Assembly (NCBI RefSeq): GCF_038069655.2
Contig: NZ_CP150951.2
Span: 1,116,001 to 1,180,000 of the forward strand
DNA length: 64,000 nt
Reading direction: 5' to 3'
Origin: Yoonia sp. BS5-3
GTDB taxonomy: Bacteria; Pseudomonadota; Alphaproteobacteria; Rhodobacterales; Rhodobacteraceae
The translations under genes were made by a program, and so were the position numbers. Position 1 is the first letter of the stretch, and each line of letters starts with the position of its first letter. Shown here one piece after another: positions 25,112 through 34,211 of the stretch. The notes below the pieces were generated by a model, which did not search any database, was not told where the DNA came from, and saw nothing but the letters and a program-made list of their open reading frames with translations.

Positions 25112-26584
25112 ATGACCTACGCACGCACTGGCCTGACAGCCGCACTCGCCCTTTGCGCCACAACGGCGCTGGCGCAAGACAGCATTACCGTGGCCATTCA
25201 GCTCGAGCCACCGAACCTCGACCCCACGGGCGGGGCGGCGCAGGCAATCGACAGTGTGCTTTATGCCAATGTCTTCGAAGGTCTGACCCGGTTTGATGCC
25301 AACGGGGCCATTCTGCCCGCGCTGGCGCGCAGCTGGGATATATCCGAGGAAGGTCTGGTCTACACCTTCACGCTTGCCGATGGGGTCAGCTTCCATGACG
25401 GCACCACCATGGACGCCGAAGACGTCAAATTCAGCCTTGATCGCGCCCGGGCCGAAGATAGCACCAACGCGCAAAAGGGCCTGTTTGAAGGGATCACCGA
25501 TGTAACGGTCATCGACCCACAAACGGTGCAGGTCACGCTTGCCCAGCCGAATGGGAATTTCCTGTTTAACCTCGCATGGGGTGACGCGGTGATCGTGGCG
25601 CCGGAAAGCATTGCCGATATTGCCAGCAGTCCCATCGGGACCGGCCCGTTCACCTTCGCCGATTGGGTACAAGGCGACCGGATCGAACTGACGCGCAACG
25701 CCGATTACTGGGGTGCTGCCCCTGCACTGGAAAGCGCCACCTTCCGGTTCATCGCCGACCCGACCGCCGCCTTTGCCGCCGTGATGGCCGAGGACGTGGA
25801 CGCCTTCATCGGTTTCCCCGCCCCCGAAAACCTGCCGCAATTCGAGGCAGACCCCCGGTTCCAGGTCCTCGTTGGGAACACCGAGGGCGAAACGATTCTG
25901 TCCACCAACAACAAGATGCCGCCCTTCGACAACGTATTGGTCCGACAAGCCGTGGCGCACGCCATAGACCGGCAAGCGATCATCGACGGGGCGATGTTCG
26001 GGCTCGGCACGCCCATCGGCACGCATTTCGCACCGCACAACCCCGACTATGTCGATCTGCTGGGCAACTCCCCCTACGACCCCGAACGGGCCAAGGAACT
26101 GCTGGCCGAAGCAGGCTTCGCCGACGGCTTCACCACCACCCTGAAACTGCCCCCACCCTCCTACGCACGGCGCGGGGGCGAGATTATCGCGAGCCAATTG
26201 CGCGCGGTCGGGATCGAAACCGAAATCAGCAACGTCGAATGGGCGCAATGGATCGAGGACGTCTTCACCAACAAGGACTTCGGCCTGTCCATCGTCAGCC
26301 ATACCGAACCCATGGATATCGGGATCTACGCCAACCCGGACTACTATTTCCAATACGATAACCCGGATTTCCAGACCCTGATGGAGACACTCAACGCCAC
26401 AACAGACCCTGCAACGCGCAGCGATCTGCTGAAACAAGCGCAAACCATCATCTCAGAAGATTACGTCAACGGCTACCTCTTCGAACTAGCGGTCGCCACT
26501 GTTGCTAAGGCAGAAATCCAAGGGCTCTGGGTCAATCAACCCACCGCAGCGGTTGACCTGACCGGCGTCAGTTGGGCGAATTAA
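25112..26584 (+). CDS. ABC transporter substrate-binding protein, SBP_bac_5 (dipeptide type)
   Basis: A 490-residue periplasmic protein with the signal peptide MTYARTGLTAALALCATTALAQ. Family-5 signatures are strong: VYTFTLADGVSFHDGTTMDAEDVKFSLDRARAED, GTGPFTFADWVQGDRIELTRNADYW and VRQAVAHAIDRQAIIDGAMFG. The ligand is probably a peptide-like or cationic small molecule. It is the first gene of an eight-gene operon in which the last gene encodes a P1-family amide hydrolase, suggesting that the imported compound is cleaved at an amide bond. Confidence 0.88.
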   Translation: MTYARTGLTAALALCATTALAQDSITVAIQLEPPNLDPTGGAAQAIDSVLYANVFEGLTRFDANGAILPALARSWDISEEGLVYTFTLADGVSFHDGTTMDAEDVKFSLDRARAEDSTNAQKGLFEGITDVTVIDPQTVQVTLAQPNGNFLFNLAWGDAVIVAPESIADIASSPIGTGPFTFADWVQGDRIELTRNADYWGAAPALESATFRFIADPTAAFAAVMAEDVDAFIGFPAPENLPQFEADPRFQVLVGNTEGETILSTNNKMPPFDNVLVRQAVAHAIDRQAIIDGAMFGLGTPIGTHFAPHNPDYVDLLGNSPYDPERAKELLAEAGFADGFTTTLKLPPPSYARRGGEIIASQLRAVGIETEISNVEWAQWIEDVFTNKDFGLSIVSHTEPMDIGIYANPDYYFQYDNPDFQTLMETLNATTDPATRSDLLKQAQTIISEDYVNGYLFELAVATVAKAEIQGLWVNQPTAAVDLTGVSWAN

Positions 26585-26587
26585 ACC

Positions 26588-27085
26588 TTGCTGATCCGCC
26601 CCGAAACGCCCGCCAACATCGATGTGATCCATGACCTGACCCAAGCGGCCTTTGCCCCAAAGGCGTTCAGCGACGGCACCGAAGGGCCGATCATCAACGC
26701 CATGCGCGACGCAGGTGATCTGACGCTGTCACTGGTGGCAGAAGACGCCGGCACCATCATCGGCCATGTGGCCTTCTCGCCCGCCCACATCAGCGAGGCG
26801 GCGGGTGACTGGTACGGGCTTGGCCCGATCTCCGTCCGCGAAGACCGACAGGGGCAAGGCATCGGGCGCGCGCTGATCGAGGCAGGCATCGCCACGCTTG
26901 CGGAACAAGGTGCCGCCGGATGCGTGTTAACCGGGAACCCGAATATCTACCAACGCATCGGCTTCCGCTCTGATGGGAACTTGCATCACGCAGGCACCGA
27001 AGACCGGCACGTCCATTGGCGGCTGATCAACGGTGCCGCACCCAAAGGGCAGCTTCGCTTTGCCCCAGCCCTAGACGCGGCCTGA
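26588..27085 (+). CDS. GNAT-family N-acetyltransferase (YhbS-like)
   Basis: A 165-residue acetyltransferase starting with TTG at 26588, three bases after the binding-protein stop. The acetyl-CoA-binding motif is VREDRQGQGIGRALIEAG (QGxGxGxA type), with VAFSPAHI and a late YQRIGF block typical of YhbS (COG3153). It sits between the binding protein and the first permease and overlaps the permease ATG (TGATG). It may acetylate the imported substrate or a breakdown product; the target is not known. Confidence 0.83.
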   Translation: MLIRPETPANIDVIHDLTQAAFAPKAFSDGTEGPIINAMRDAGDLTLSLVAEDAGTIIGHVAFSPAHISEAAGDWYGLGPISVREDRQGQGIGRALIEAGIATLAEQGAAGCVLTGNPNIYQRIGFRSDGNLHHAGTEDRHVHWRLINGAAPKGQLRFAPALDAA

Positions 27086-28029
27086 TGATCCGCTACGCCG
27101 CAGGCCGCCTGACATCGCTTGTGATCAGCCTCTTCGTGGCCTCCATCGTTATTTTCGCCGTGATCGAGGTGATCCCCGGCGACCCCGCGGCCTTCATGCT
27201 GGGGGTGAACGCACGGCCCGATACCATCGCGGCACTCCGGGCCGAAATGGGGCTGGATCAGTCTCTAACACGGCGATATTTCGATTGGATCACGGGATTA
27301 CTGCAAGGCGACTTCGGCCAATCCTGGACCTATAAAACCCCCGTCGCGGACCTGATCAGCGACCGGATCTGGGTCTCGCTCCCCCTCGCTGTCTACGCCC
27401 TGATCCTGTCCACACTCATCGCCTTCCCTGCCGGAATCTACGCGGCCAGCCGCCGTGGGGGCGCAGGCGATGTGACCATCATGGGGGCCACACAACTAGG
27501 CGTCGCCATCCCCAATTTCTGGTTTGCGATGATCCTTGTGCTAATTTTCGCCATCAACCTGCGCTGGTTCAGCGCGGGCGGCTTCCCCGGCTGGGACAAC
27601 CCCGTTCAAGCGCTGAAATCCCTGACCCTCCCCGCCATCGCCTTGGCGCTACCGCAAGCCGCGATCCTTGCACGGGTCATGCGCTCATCCCTCCTGGATA
27701 TGCTGGGCGAAGACTTCATCCGCACCGCCCGCGCCAAGGGGCTGTCCCGCCGCCAAGCCCTCTGGAAACATGCGGTACGCAACGCGCTGATCCCGGTGCT
27801 GACCATCATCGGATTGCAATTCTCATTCCTGCTGGCAGGCGGGATCATCATCGAACAAATCTTCTTCCTCCCGGGCCTCGGACGGCTGATTTTCCAATCC
27901 ATCAGCGCGCGTGACCTGATCGTGGTGGAAAGCGTGGTGATGCTGCTGGTCTTCACCGTGATCATGGTGAATTTCCTGGTCGATCTGGCCTATGCGGCCG
28001 TTGATCCGCGCTTGCGATCCAAAGCATGA
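27085..28029 (+). CDS. ABC transporter permease (DppB type)
   Basis: A 314-residue permease. The ATG at 27085 overlaps the GNAT stop and gives MIRYAAGRLTSLVISLFVAS. It has the DppB periplasmic loop (GDPAAFMLGVNARPDTIAALRAEMGLDQSLTRRYFDWITGLLQGDFGQSW), about six membrane segments and the coupling loop TARAKGLSRRQALWKHAVRNALIPV. It ends by ATGA overlap with the second permease. Confidence 0.88.
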   Translation: MIRYAAGRLTSLVISLFVASIVIFAVIEVIPGDPAAFMLGVNARPDTIAALRAEMGLDQSLTRRYFDWITGLLQGDFGQSWTYKTPVADLISDRIWVSLPLAVYALILSTLIAFPAGIYAASRRGGAGDVTIMGATQLGVAIPNFWFAMILVLIFAINLRWFSAGGFPGWDNPVQALKSLTLPAIALALPQAAILARVMRSSLLDMLGEDFIRTARAKGLSRRQALWKHAVRNALIPVLTIIGLQFSFLLAGGIIIEQIFFLPGLGRLIFQSISARDLIVVESVVMLLVFTVIMVNFLVDLAYAAVDPRLRSKA

Positions 28030-28841
28030 ACCGCAATCTGATCATCGGCACGGCCCTGACGGCGGTCTTCATCACGCTGGCGATGCTGTCGTTCATCTGG
28101 ACGCCTTACAACATCGAAACCCTCGACATCGCAAACAAACTACAATCGCCAAACAGCGCCTATCTGCTTGGCACCGATCACTTTGGGCGGGACATCCTGT
28201 CGATGATCATGATGGGCGCGCGCACCTCGCTGGCTGTGGCCTTTGTGGCCGTGGGCATCGGCATCGGGCTCGGCGTCCCGTTGGGACTTCTCGCGGCGGC
28301 ACGGCATGGATCACTGTTGGACGAGATCATCATGCGCGGCAATGACCTTGTCTTTGCCTTCCCGTCACTGGTCATCGCGATCCTGATTACCGCCGTCTTC
28401 GGGGCCTCGGCAACCAACGCCATCATCGCCATCGGCATCTTCAATATCCCCGTTTTCGCGCGGCTGACACGCGGGGCGGCACTGCCTTTGTGGGAGCGTG
28501 ACTTCATCCTCGCCGCCCGCGTCTGCGGCAAGTCCGCTACGCGCATATCGGTGGAACATATCATGCCGAACATCACGAACCTGATGATCGTCCAAGGGAC
28601 CATCCAATTCTCGCTGGGCATCCTGGCCGAGGCCGCCCTGTCCTACATCGGCCTTGGCGCGCAACCCCCCACCGCCAGTTGGGGGCGGATGCTGGCCGAC
28701 GCACAAACCTTGGTCAGCATCGCGCCCCACACAGCCCTCGTGCCCGGCTTTGCGATCCTGCTGATGGTGTTGGGGCTGAACCTGATGGGCGACGGTCTGC
28801 GCGACTGGCTCGACCCGCGCCTCCGGGTGATGCGGACATGA
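28026..28841 (+). CDS. ABC transporter permease (DppC type)
   Basis: A 271-residue permease with the diagnostic YLLGTDHFGRDILSMIMMGARTSLAVAF block, five to six membrane segments and ATPase-coupling loop LAARVCGKSATRISVEHIMPN. ATGA overlaps bound it on both sides, so stoichiometric translation with the other permease and the ATPase is expected. Confidence 0.88.
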   Translation: MNRNLIIGTALTAVFITLAMLSFIWTPYNIETLDIANKLQSPNSAYLLGTDHFGRDILSMIMMGARTSLAVAFVAVGIGIGLGVPLGLLAAARHGSLLDEIIMRGNDLVFAFPSLVIAILITAVFGASATNAIIAIGIFNIPVFARLTRGAALPLWERDFILAARVCGKSATRISVEHIMPNITNLMIVQGTIQFSLGILAEAALSYIGLGAQPPTASWGRMLADAQTLVSIAPHTALVPGFAILLMVLGLNLMGDGLRDWLDPRLRVMRT

Positions 28842-30433
28842 GCCTGCTGAGCATCAAAGACCTGTCCCTGTCCATCAGCGACACCGATATCCTGCATGAC
28901 GTGGATATCGCCATGGCCGCCGGAGACATCGTGGCGATCACCGGCGAAAGCGGCTCTGGCAAATCCATGACCGCGCTCAGCGTGATGGGCCTGCTGCCGC
29001 GCGCGGCCAAAACCGGCGGCAGTGTCGTGCTGGATGGTGTCGATATCCTGCAAACGTCCGAACCCGATCTGTGCCAGATGCGCGGGAACACCATGGGGAT
29101 GGTGTTCCAAGAACCCATGACCGCCCTGAACCCGGTGCAAACCATCGGCGCGCAGGTGGCCGAAACGATCCTGATCCACGAAAAGACAAGCAAGGCTGCC
29201 GCGCACGAACGCGCGGCGCAAATGCTGGAACGGGTCGGGCTGAAAGTCCCATCCAGCCGCTACCCGCACGAACTCTCCGGTGGACAACGCCAGCGGGTCG
29301 TCATCGCCATGGCTATCGCACTGCGGCCCAAACTGCTGATCGCGGATGAGCCGACAACCGCGCTTGATGTGACCACCCAGGCCCGCATCCTCGACCTGCT
29401 CCGCGACCTCGTGCGTGAATTTGACATGGGGCTGCTGATCATCACCCACGATCTGGCCGTGGTGGCCGATATCGCTGACACAATCGTCGTGATGCAAAAC
29501 GGGCGCGTGGTCGAAAGCGGCCCGACGGCGCATTTGCTGCAAAATATGCAGCATCCCTACACGAAAGCGCTGTTTGCCGCCTCAACCCATCAGGTTTCGC
29601 TGTCTGTACGTACAGATTCTGTACAGCTTTTGTACGCCAAAAATATCGTCCGGGATTATCCGTTGCCACGGCAAAATATCCTCGGAGAACGCCCTAAATT
29701 TCGGGCGCTGGACGATGTCAGCTTCCACATCGCACACGGCGAACGGGTGGGTCTTGTCGGCGAAAGCGGATGCGGAAAATCGACACTCACACGGGCTATT
29801 TTAGGGTTAGAAGACGTCCAAGACGGCGAAATCCGACTGGACGGCGTACCCGTGTTCACCGGCAAAAAGCCCAACCTCTCGGTCCGCCGCAAAATGCAAG
29901 TCGTCTTCCAAGACCCCTACAGCAGCTTCAACCCCCGCCACAAGGTCGACCGACTGATCACAGAACCCTTCCACCTGCTGGAAAATCCACCCACAGGTAA
30001 GGCGCGTGAGACCGCGATTTCCAAAGCATTACAAGACGTTGGCCTGTCTTCTGACGACGCGGGAAAGTACATCCACGAATTCTCGGGCGGCCAACGACAG
30101 CGCATCGCCATCGCGCGCGCATTGATCATAGAGCCTGCGTTGATCATCTTCGACGAAGCCGTCAGCGCGCTGGATGTCTCCGTTCGGGCACAAGTGCTTG
30201 ATCTAATTGCAGATATCTGCGGAAAACGGCAATTGGCCTATCTGTTTATCAGCCATGATCTGTCGGTAGTGCGCAGTGTCACAGACCGCGTCCTGGTCAT
30301 GAAATCAGGGAAGATCGTGGAGCAAGGCGACACCGAAATCGTCTTTTCCAACCCGCAACATGCCTACACAAAATCGCTTATCGCAGCGGCACCGCAACTG
30401 CCAGAGGTCACCCATGCCACTGAAAATGTTTGA
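28838..30433 (+). CDS. ABC transporter ATP-binding protein, two ATPase domains fused
   Basis: A 531-residue protein with two complete ATPase domains, a DppD-DppF fusion. Domain 1: GESGSGKSM, LSGGQRQRV, LIADEPTTALD. Domain 2: GESGCGKST, FSGGQRQRIAIARAL, IIFDEAVSALD (Ala replaces Pro after the catalytic Glu). The ATG at 28838 overlaps the permease stop (ATGA). The inter-domain linker (near 29600-29640) is encoded by an unusual GTAC-rich stretch with two GTA valine codons. The gene overlaps the ALDH gene by 20 bp. Confidence 0.88.
   Translation: MSLLSIKDLSLSISDTDILHDVDIAMAAGDIVAITGESGSGKSMTALSVMGLLPRAAKTGGSVVLDGVDILQTSEPDLCQMRGNTMGMVFQEPMTALNPVQTIGAQVAETILIHEKTSKAAAHERAAQMLERVGLKVPSSRYPHELSGGQRQRVVIAMAIALRPKLLIADEPTTALDVTTQARILDLLRDLVREFDMGLLIITHDLAVVADIADTIVVMQNGRVVESGPTAHLLQNMQHPYTKALFAASTHQVSLSVRTDSVQLLYAKNIVRDYPLPRQNILGERPKFRALDDVSFHIAHGERVGLVGESGCGKSTLTRAILGLEDVQDGEIRLDGVPVFTGKKPNLSVRRKMQVVFQDPYSSFNPRHKVDRLITEPFHLLENPPTGKARETAISKALQDVGLSSDDAGKYIHEFSGGQRQRIAIARALIIEPALIIFDEAVSALDVSVRAQVLDLIADICGKRQLAYLFISHDLSVVRSVTDRVLVMKSGKIVEQGDTEIVFSNPQHAYTKSLIAAAPQLPEVTHATENV
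29606..29635. repeat. GTAC array with 11-bp period inside the ABC ATPase gene
   Basis: GTAC occurs at 29606, 29610, 29621 and 29632; the last three are exactly 11 bp apart (GTAC-N7-GTAC-N7-GTAC). The first two form the palindrome CTGTACGTACAG. The array lies in the codons of the linker between the two ATPase domains. A second array with the same spacing lies at 44004-44029. Confidence 0.55.
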
Positions 30434-31856
30434 TATTCCAGAGGTCTCGCATTTGATCGGCGGGGCTTGGATTCGTGGCGAGGCCCCGATCCAAGTCATG
30501 GATCCATCAACCTCTGTGCCCATATCCACCATTGCCCGGGGTACTGCGCAAGACATCGACGCAGCCGTGCAGGCCGCGCAAGATGCATTGGCGTCCGATT
30601 GGGGCCGCATGACCGCACGTGATCGGGGGCGGATATTGACCAGGATCGGACAGGCCGTGCTGGAACATATTGAAACCCTTGCCGAAGTTGAGGCACGGGA
30701 CGTTGGTAAACCCCTGACACAGGCCCGCGCCGATGCGGTCGCTTTGGCCCGTTACATGGAATTTTACGGCGGCTCGACCGATAAAATCACAGGCGAAACA
30801 ATACCTTATCTGGATGGCTATACCGTTTACACCCTGCGCGAGCCGCATGGTGTGACCGGCCATATCATCCCATGGAACTATCCGATGCAGATCATCGGGC
30901 GCTCGGTCGGGGCGGCGCTGGCCATGGGCAACGCCTGCGTGCTGAAACCGGCCGAAGACGCCTGTTTAACAGCGCTCGCCTTCGCCCAAATCGCCTTGGA
31001 TGCAGGCCTACCGCCCGGTGCGTTGAATGTGGTTACGGGGCTGGGGTCCGAGGCTGGTGCTGCCCTCGCCGCGCATCCCGGCATCGCGCATATGTCCTTC
31101 ACCGGATCGGTGCGCACCGGTGAGATGATACAGGCAGCTGCCGCCAAAAATGTGATCCCCGTCACGCTGGAATTGGGCGGGAAATCCCCGCAGTTGGTCT
31201 TTGATGACGCAGACCTTGATCGGGCGCTCCCGTTCCTTGTGAGTGCCGGCATTCAGAATGCGGGGCAGACCTGTTCGGCCTCCAGCCGTATTCTGGTGCA
31301 GCGCGGGGTCTATGACGACGTGGTCGCCCGTATGTCTGAGGCATATCAATCGCTTAAGGTTGGACCCGCCATAGATGATCTGGATGTCGGCCCGCTGATT
31401 TCGGCCCGGCAAAAAGAGATCGTGACCGGCTTTTTGGCGCAAGGCCGCGACCGGACGATGGCCGCCCAGGGGCAGATCGTGACGGATGCCAAAGGGCACT
31501 ATGTCGCGCCGACTTTGTTCAAAGACGTACCCTATGATCATCCGCTCGCCCGTGACGAAATCTTTGGTCCGATCCAGGTGATCATCCCCTTTGAGGATGA
31601 GGAAGACGCGTTGCGGATCGCCAACAGCACCGATTACGGCCTTGTCGCTGCGGTCTGGACCAAAGACGGCGGGCGGCAGATGCGGCTGGCGAAGGCGTTG
31701 AAATCGGGACAGGTCTTTATCAACAATTATGGCGCAGGCGGCGGGGTAGAGCTGCCCTTTGGCGGGGTCGGGAAATCGGGCCATGGGCGCGAAAAAGGGT
31801 TTGAGGCGCTTTATGGCTTCTCTACCCTAAAAACCGTGGCGGCATGGCATGGGTGA
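30414..31856 (+). CDS. NAD(P)-dependent aldehyde dehydrogenase
   Basis: A 480-residue ALDH. The start at 30414 (MPLKMFDIPEVSHLIGG) has AGAGG upstream and lies inside the end of the ATPase gene. The catalytic base E253 (LELGGKSP) and nucleophile C287 (NAGQTCSASS) are present, with the oxyanion-stabilising N in PWNYPM (about 153-158). It resembles betaine-aldehyde and amino-aldehyde dehydrogenases. In this operon it probably oxidises an aldehyde formed from the imported compound or after amine oxidation. Confidence 0.9.
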   Translation: MPLKMFDIPEVSHLIGGAWIRGEAPIQVMDPSTSVPISTIARGTAQDIDAAVQAAQDALASDWGRMTARDRGRILTRIGQAVLEHIETLAEVEARDVGKPLTQARADAVALARYMEFYGGSTDKITGETIPYLDGYTVYTLREPHGVTGHIIPWNYPMQIIGRSVGAALAMGNACVLKPAEDACLTALAFAQIALDAGLPPGALNVVTGLGSEAGAALAAHPGIAHMSFTGSVRTGEMIQAAAAKNVIPVTLELGGKSPQLVFDDADLDRALPFLVSAGIQNAGQTCSASSRILVQRGVYDDVVARMSEAYQSLKVGPAIDDLDVGPLISARQKEIVTGFLAQGRDRTMAAQGQIVTDAKGHYVAPTLFKDVPYDHPLARDEIFGPIQVIIPFEDEEDALRIANSTDYGLVAAVWTKDGGRQMRLAKALKSGQVFINNYGAGGGVELPFGGVGKSGHGREKGFEALYGFSTLKTVAAWHG

Positions 31857-31860
31857 TAAT

Positions 31861-32598
31861 ATGAGGCTGGCAGACAAAACAGCACTCGTGACCGGTGGCG
31901 GGTCGGGGTTTGGCGCGGGTATTGCCCGGAAATTCGCGGCCGAAGGGGCCAAGGTTTATGTGGTGGATATTGACGCCGATGCGGCGCAGACTATCGCGAC
32001 CGAGATCGATAGCGCGGCGATTGCCTGCGATGTCTCAGACGCGAAATCAGTCTCTAACATGGCCAAAACCGTATTGCAGACAGGCAATCTGGATATCCTA
32101 GTGAACAACGCGGGCGTCACCCATTTACCCAGTGCGTTAGAGGATGTTAGCGAAGCGGACTTTGATCGGGTTTGCAATGTGAACATGAAATCCGTCTACC
32201 TGACCGCCCGTGCCTTTGTGCCGCATTTCAAAGCGCGCAAATCGGGTGCGATCCTGAATATCGCTTCAACGGCCGGGGTGTCGCCGCGTCCGCGATTGAA
32301 TTGGTATAACGCCTCCAAGGGCTGGATGATCACGGCGACCAAGACAATGGCGGTGGAACTGGCCCCCGATGGCATCCGCGTCAACGCGTTGAATCCGGTC
32401 GCGGGCGAAACGCCGTTACTGAAATCTTTCATGGGCGAGGATACCCCTGACATGCGCGCCAAGTTCATATCGACCATCCCCATCGGGCGGTTTTCAACAC
32501 CGGAAGACATGGGTAATGCGGCCTGTTTTCTCTGCTCGGATGAGGCCAGCATGATCACAGGCGTGGCAATGGAGGTAGACGGTGGACGCTGCATATAA
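31861..32598 (+). CDS. short-chain dehydrogenase/reductase (SDR)
   Basis: A 245-residue classical SDR: TGGGSGFGAGIA cofactor motif, NNAG, catalytic S in NIASTAG and YNASK (YxxxK). The ATG at 31861 is preferred because GGGTGA lies just upstream; an in-frame ATG at 31849 would add four residues. It would oxidise an alcohol or reduce a ketone in the same pathway as the ALDH next to it. Its 3' end overlaps the P1 hydrolase gene by 17 bp. Confidence 0.87.
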   Translation: MRLADKTALVTGGGSGFGAGIARKFAAEGAKVYVVDIDADAAQTIATEIDSAAIACDVSDAKSVSNMAKTVLQTGNLDILVNNAGVTHLPSALEDVSEADFDRVCNVNMKSVYLTARAFVPHFKARKSGAILNIASTAGVSPRPRLNWYNASKGWMITATKTMAVELAPDGIRVNALNPVAGETPLLKSFMGEDTPDMRAKFISTIPIGRFSTPEDMGNAACFLCSDEASMITGVAMEVDGGRCI

Positions 32599-33598
32599 AA
32601 CGGGCCCAAAGAACCTGATCACAGATGTCGCCCGCCTGAAGGTCGGCAATGCGCAGGATGATCTGCTGAAATCTGGCACGACGGTGCTGACAGCGGACGC
32701 TCCGTTTACGGCCAGCGTGCATGTGATGGGCGGTGCGCCCGGCACGCGCGAGACGGATCTTCTGGCCCCCGATCGGACAGTCACCCGAGTGGATGCACTG
32801 GTGTTGTCGGGTGGCTCCGGCTTTGGGCTTGATGCGGGGTCTGGTGTGGCGGATGGGTTACGCGATATGGGGCGCGGATATCAGATTGGTGACATGCATG
32901 TGCCGATTGTACCGGGGGCGATTATCTTTGATCTGATCAATGGCGGCGACAAAGGCTGGACCGAAAACCCCTATCGCGCGCTGGGAAAAGCGGCCTTGGC
33001 AGATGCTTCATCGGACTTTCCGCTCGGCACCACTGGCGCAGGCACCGGCGCGCTTTGCGCGATGCAGAAGGGCGGGCTGGGATCGGCCTCAATGGTGTTG
33101 CCGGATGGGGTGACCGTTGGCGCGTTGGTTGTGACCAACCCGCTTGGCAGCGTGACCACGCCCGGTGATCGGCATTTCTGGGGTGCTGCCTTTGAAATGG
33201 ATGGCGAATTTGGCGGCGTTGGCCCGGACACCGCCAGCGGGCTTGTCGCGCAGGAGCCCAGCCGGAAAAACGCGGCCATGATGCAGGCCGTCACCGAGCG
33301 GATGAACACGACCATTGCCATCGTCGCCACCGATGCCCCGCTGAGCAAGGCGCAATGCCATCGCTTTGCCGTTACTGCCCATGACGGGATCGCCCGTGCG
33401 GTGGTCCCAGCCCATACCCCGCATGACGGGGATCTGGTGTTTGGCGTGGCAACCGGGGTGCCTGAGGGCGTTGATCGGGATGTGATGCGCGCGGTAGGTG
33501 CTGCCGGGGCGGTCTGCCTGACCCGCGCGATCTGCCGGGCCGTGTATGAGGCGACACCGGCCAAGGGGGACATCCTGCCTACCTATCGCGAGGTCTGA
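32582..33598 (+). CDS. P1-family (S58, DmpA/NylC-like) autoprocessing amide hydrolase
   Basis: A 338-residue N-terminal-nucleophile hydrolase starting with GTG at 32582. The expected self-cleavage site is N242-T243 (MNTTIAIVATDA): cleavage would free Thr243 as the nucleophile of the beta subunit. Other family marks are VLSGGSGFGLDAGSGVADGL and a late AHDGIARAVVPAHTPHDGD. The family includes DmpA (D-/L-aminopeptidase), BapA beta-peptidases and the nylon-oligomer hydrolase NylC. No signal peptide is seen, so it acts in the cytoplasm on a substrate brought in by the ABC importer of the same operon. Confidence 0.88.
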   Translation: MDAAYKTGPKNLITDVARLKVGNAQDDLLKSGTTVLTADAPFTASVHVMGGAPGTRETDLLAPDRTVTRVDALVLSGGSGFGLDAGSGVADGLRDMGRGYQIGDMHVPIVPGAIIFDLINGGDKGWTENPYRALGKAALADASSDFPLGTTGAGTGALCAMQKGGLGSASMVLPDGVTVGALVVTNPLGSVTTPGDRHFWGAAFEMDGEFGGVGPDTASGLVAQEPSRKNAAMMQAVTERMNTTIAIVATDAPLSKAQCHRFAVTAHDGIARAVVPAHTPHDGDLVFGVATGVPEGVDRDVMRAVGAAGAVCLTRAICRAVYEATPAKGDILPTYREV

Positions 33599-34191
33599 CG
33601 CGCCCTGATCCGCCAGGCTTTTCGCGTGATGATGACTTTGACGGTTGCGGCGATAACCGCTGCGCAAAGCAGGGTCTTTGTGACCGTCTCCATCGTGCCG
33701 TAGATCAAGACCGCATGCGGTACGGTACCGACAATGGCCAAGCTGACCAAAACCGTATGCCCAAAGCGCCAATACCTGAGCGGGATACGTTTACGCATTG
33801 CAGCCCAAAGCGCCGCCACAAACACCGCCCACATCGCCAGCAGCCCCCAAACTGCAAACGGTGTCGGGGATCGCATAAGCAAGACGTCAATCACATCTGG
33901 GGGGCTGGTGATCCAAAGACCCACGACATGCAAAATGACAGCCCCCACCAGCAAAACGCCGCCCCACCGGTGCAGCATACGCCCGCGTGAAGGCGGCAAG
34001 CCTGGCAATAGCCCTGCCACCAAAAGCGGCTGGGCCAGCATGATCGCCAACCCGATAATGCCCGCAAAGCCCGCCATGATATAGACCGGGTCCCGCCATT
34101 CCAGCAAAGGGCTGAAAGCGGCAAATACCAGCGGTACGATCATAAGCACGGCGAACACCGCCCAAATCAAAAGCGCCTTTGGGCGAAACAT
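33583..34191 (-). CDS. ferric-reductase-like transmembrane protein
   Basis: A 202-residue protein with about six membrane segments. Paired histidines (HRWGGVLLVGAVILHVVG and FGHTVLVSLAIVGTVPH) match the heme-binding pattern of the ferric-reductase transmembrane domain. It has no FAD/NAD(P)H domain, so, like MsrQ-type proteins, it would pass electrons through heme to a partner. It lies 20 bp downstream of the Tat-exported protein gene, so they are probably co-transcribed. Its 3' end overlaps the P1 hydrolase stop. Confidence 0.78.
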   Translation of the reverse strand: MFRPKALLIWAVFAVLMIVPLVFAAFSPLLEWRDPVYIMAGFAGIIGLAIMLAQPLLVAGLLPGLPPSRGRMLHRWGGVLLVGAVILHVVGLWITSPPDVIDVLLMRSPTPFAVWGLLAMWAVFVAALWAAMRKRIPLRYWRFGHTVLVSLAIVGTVPHAVLIYGTMETVTKTLLCAAVIAATVKVIITRKAWRIRARQTSR

Positions 34192-34211
34192 CTAGCGCAG
34201 TTCCAGCTATG

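Noticed and set aside
25106-26443. 445-codon open frame on the minus strand
   Set aside because: It mirrors the substrate-binding protein gene, has no family motif or signal, and arises from high-GC codon bias on the opposite strand.
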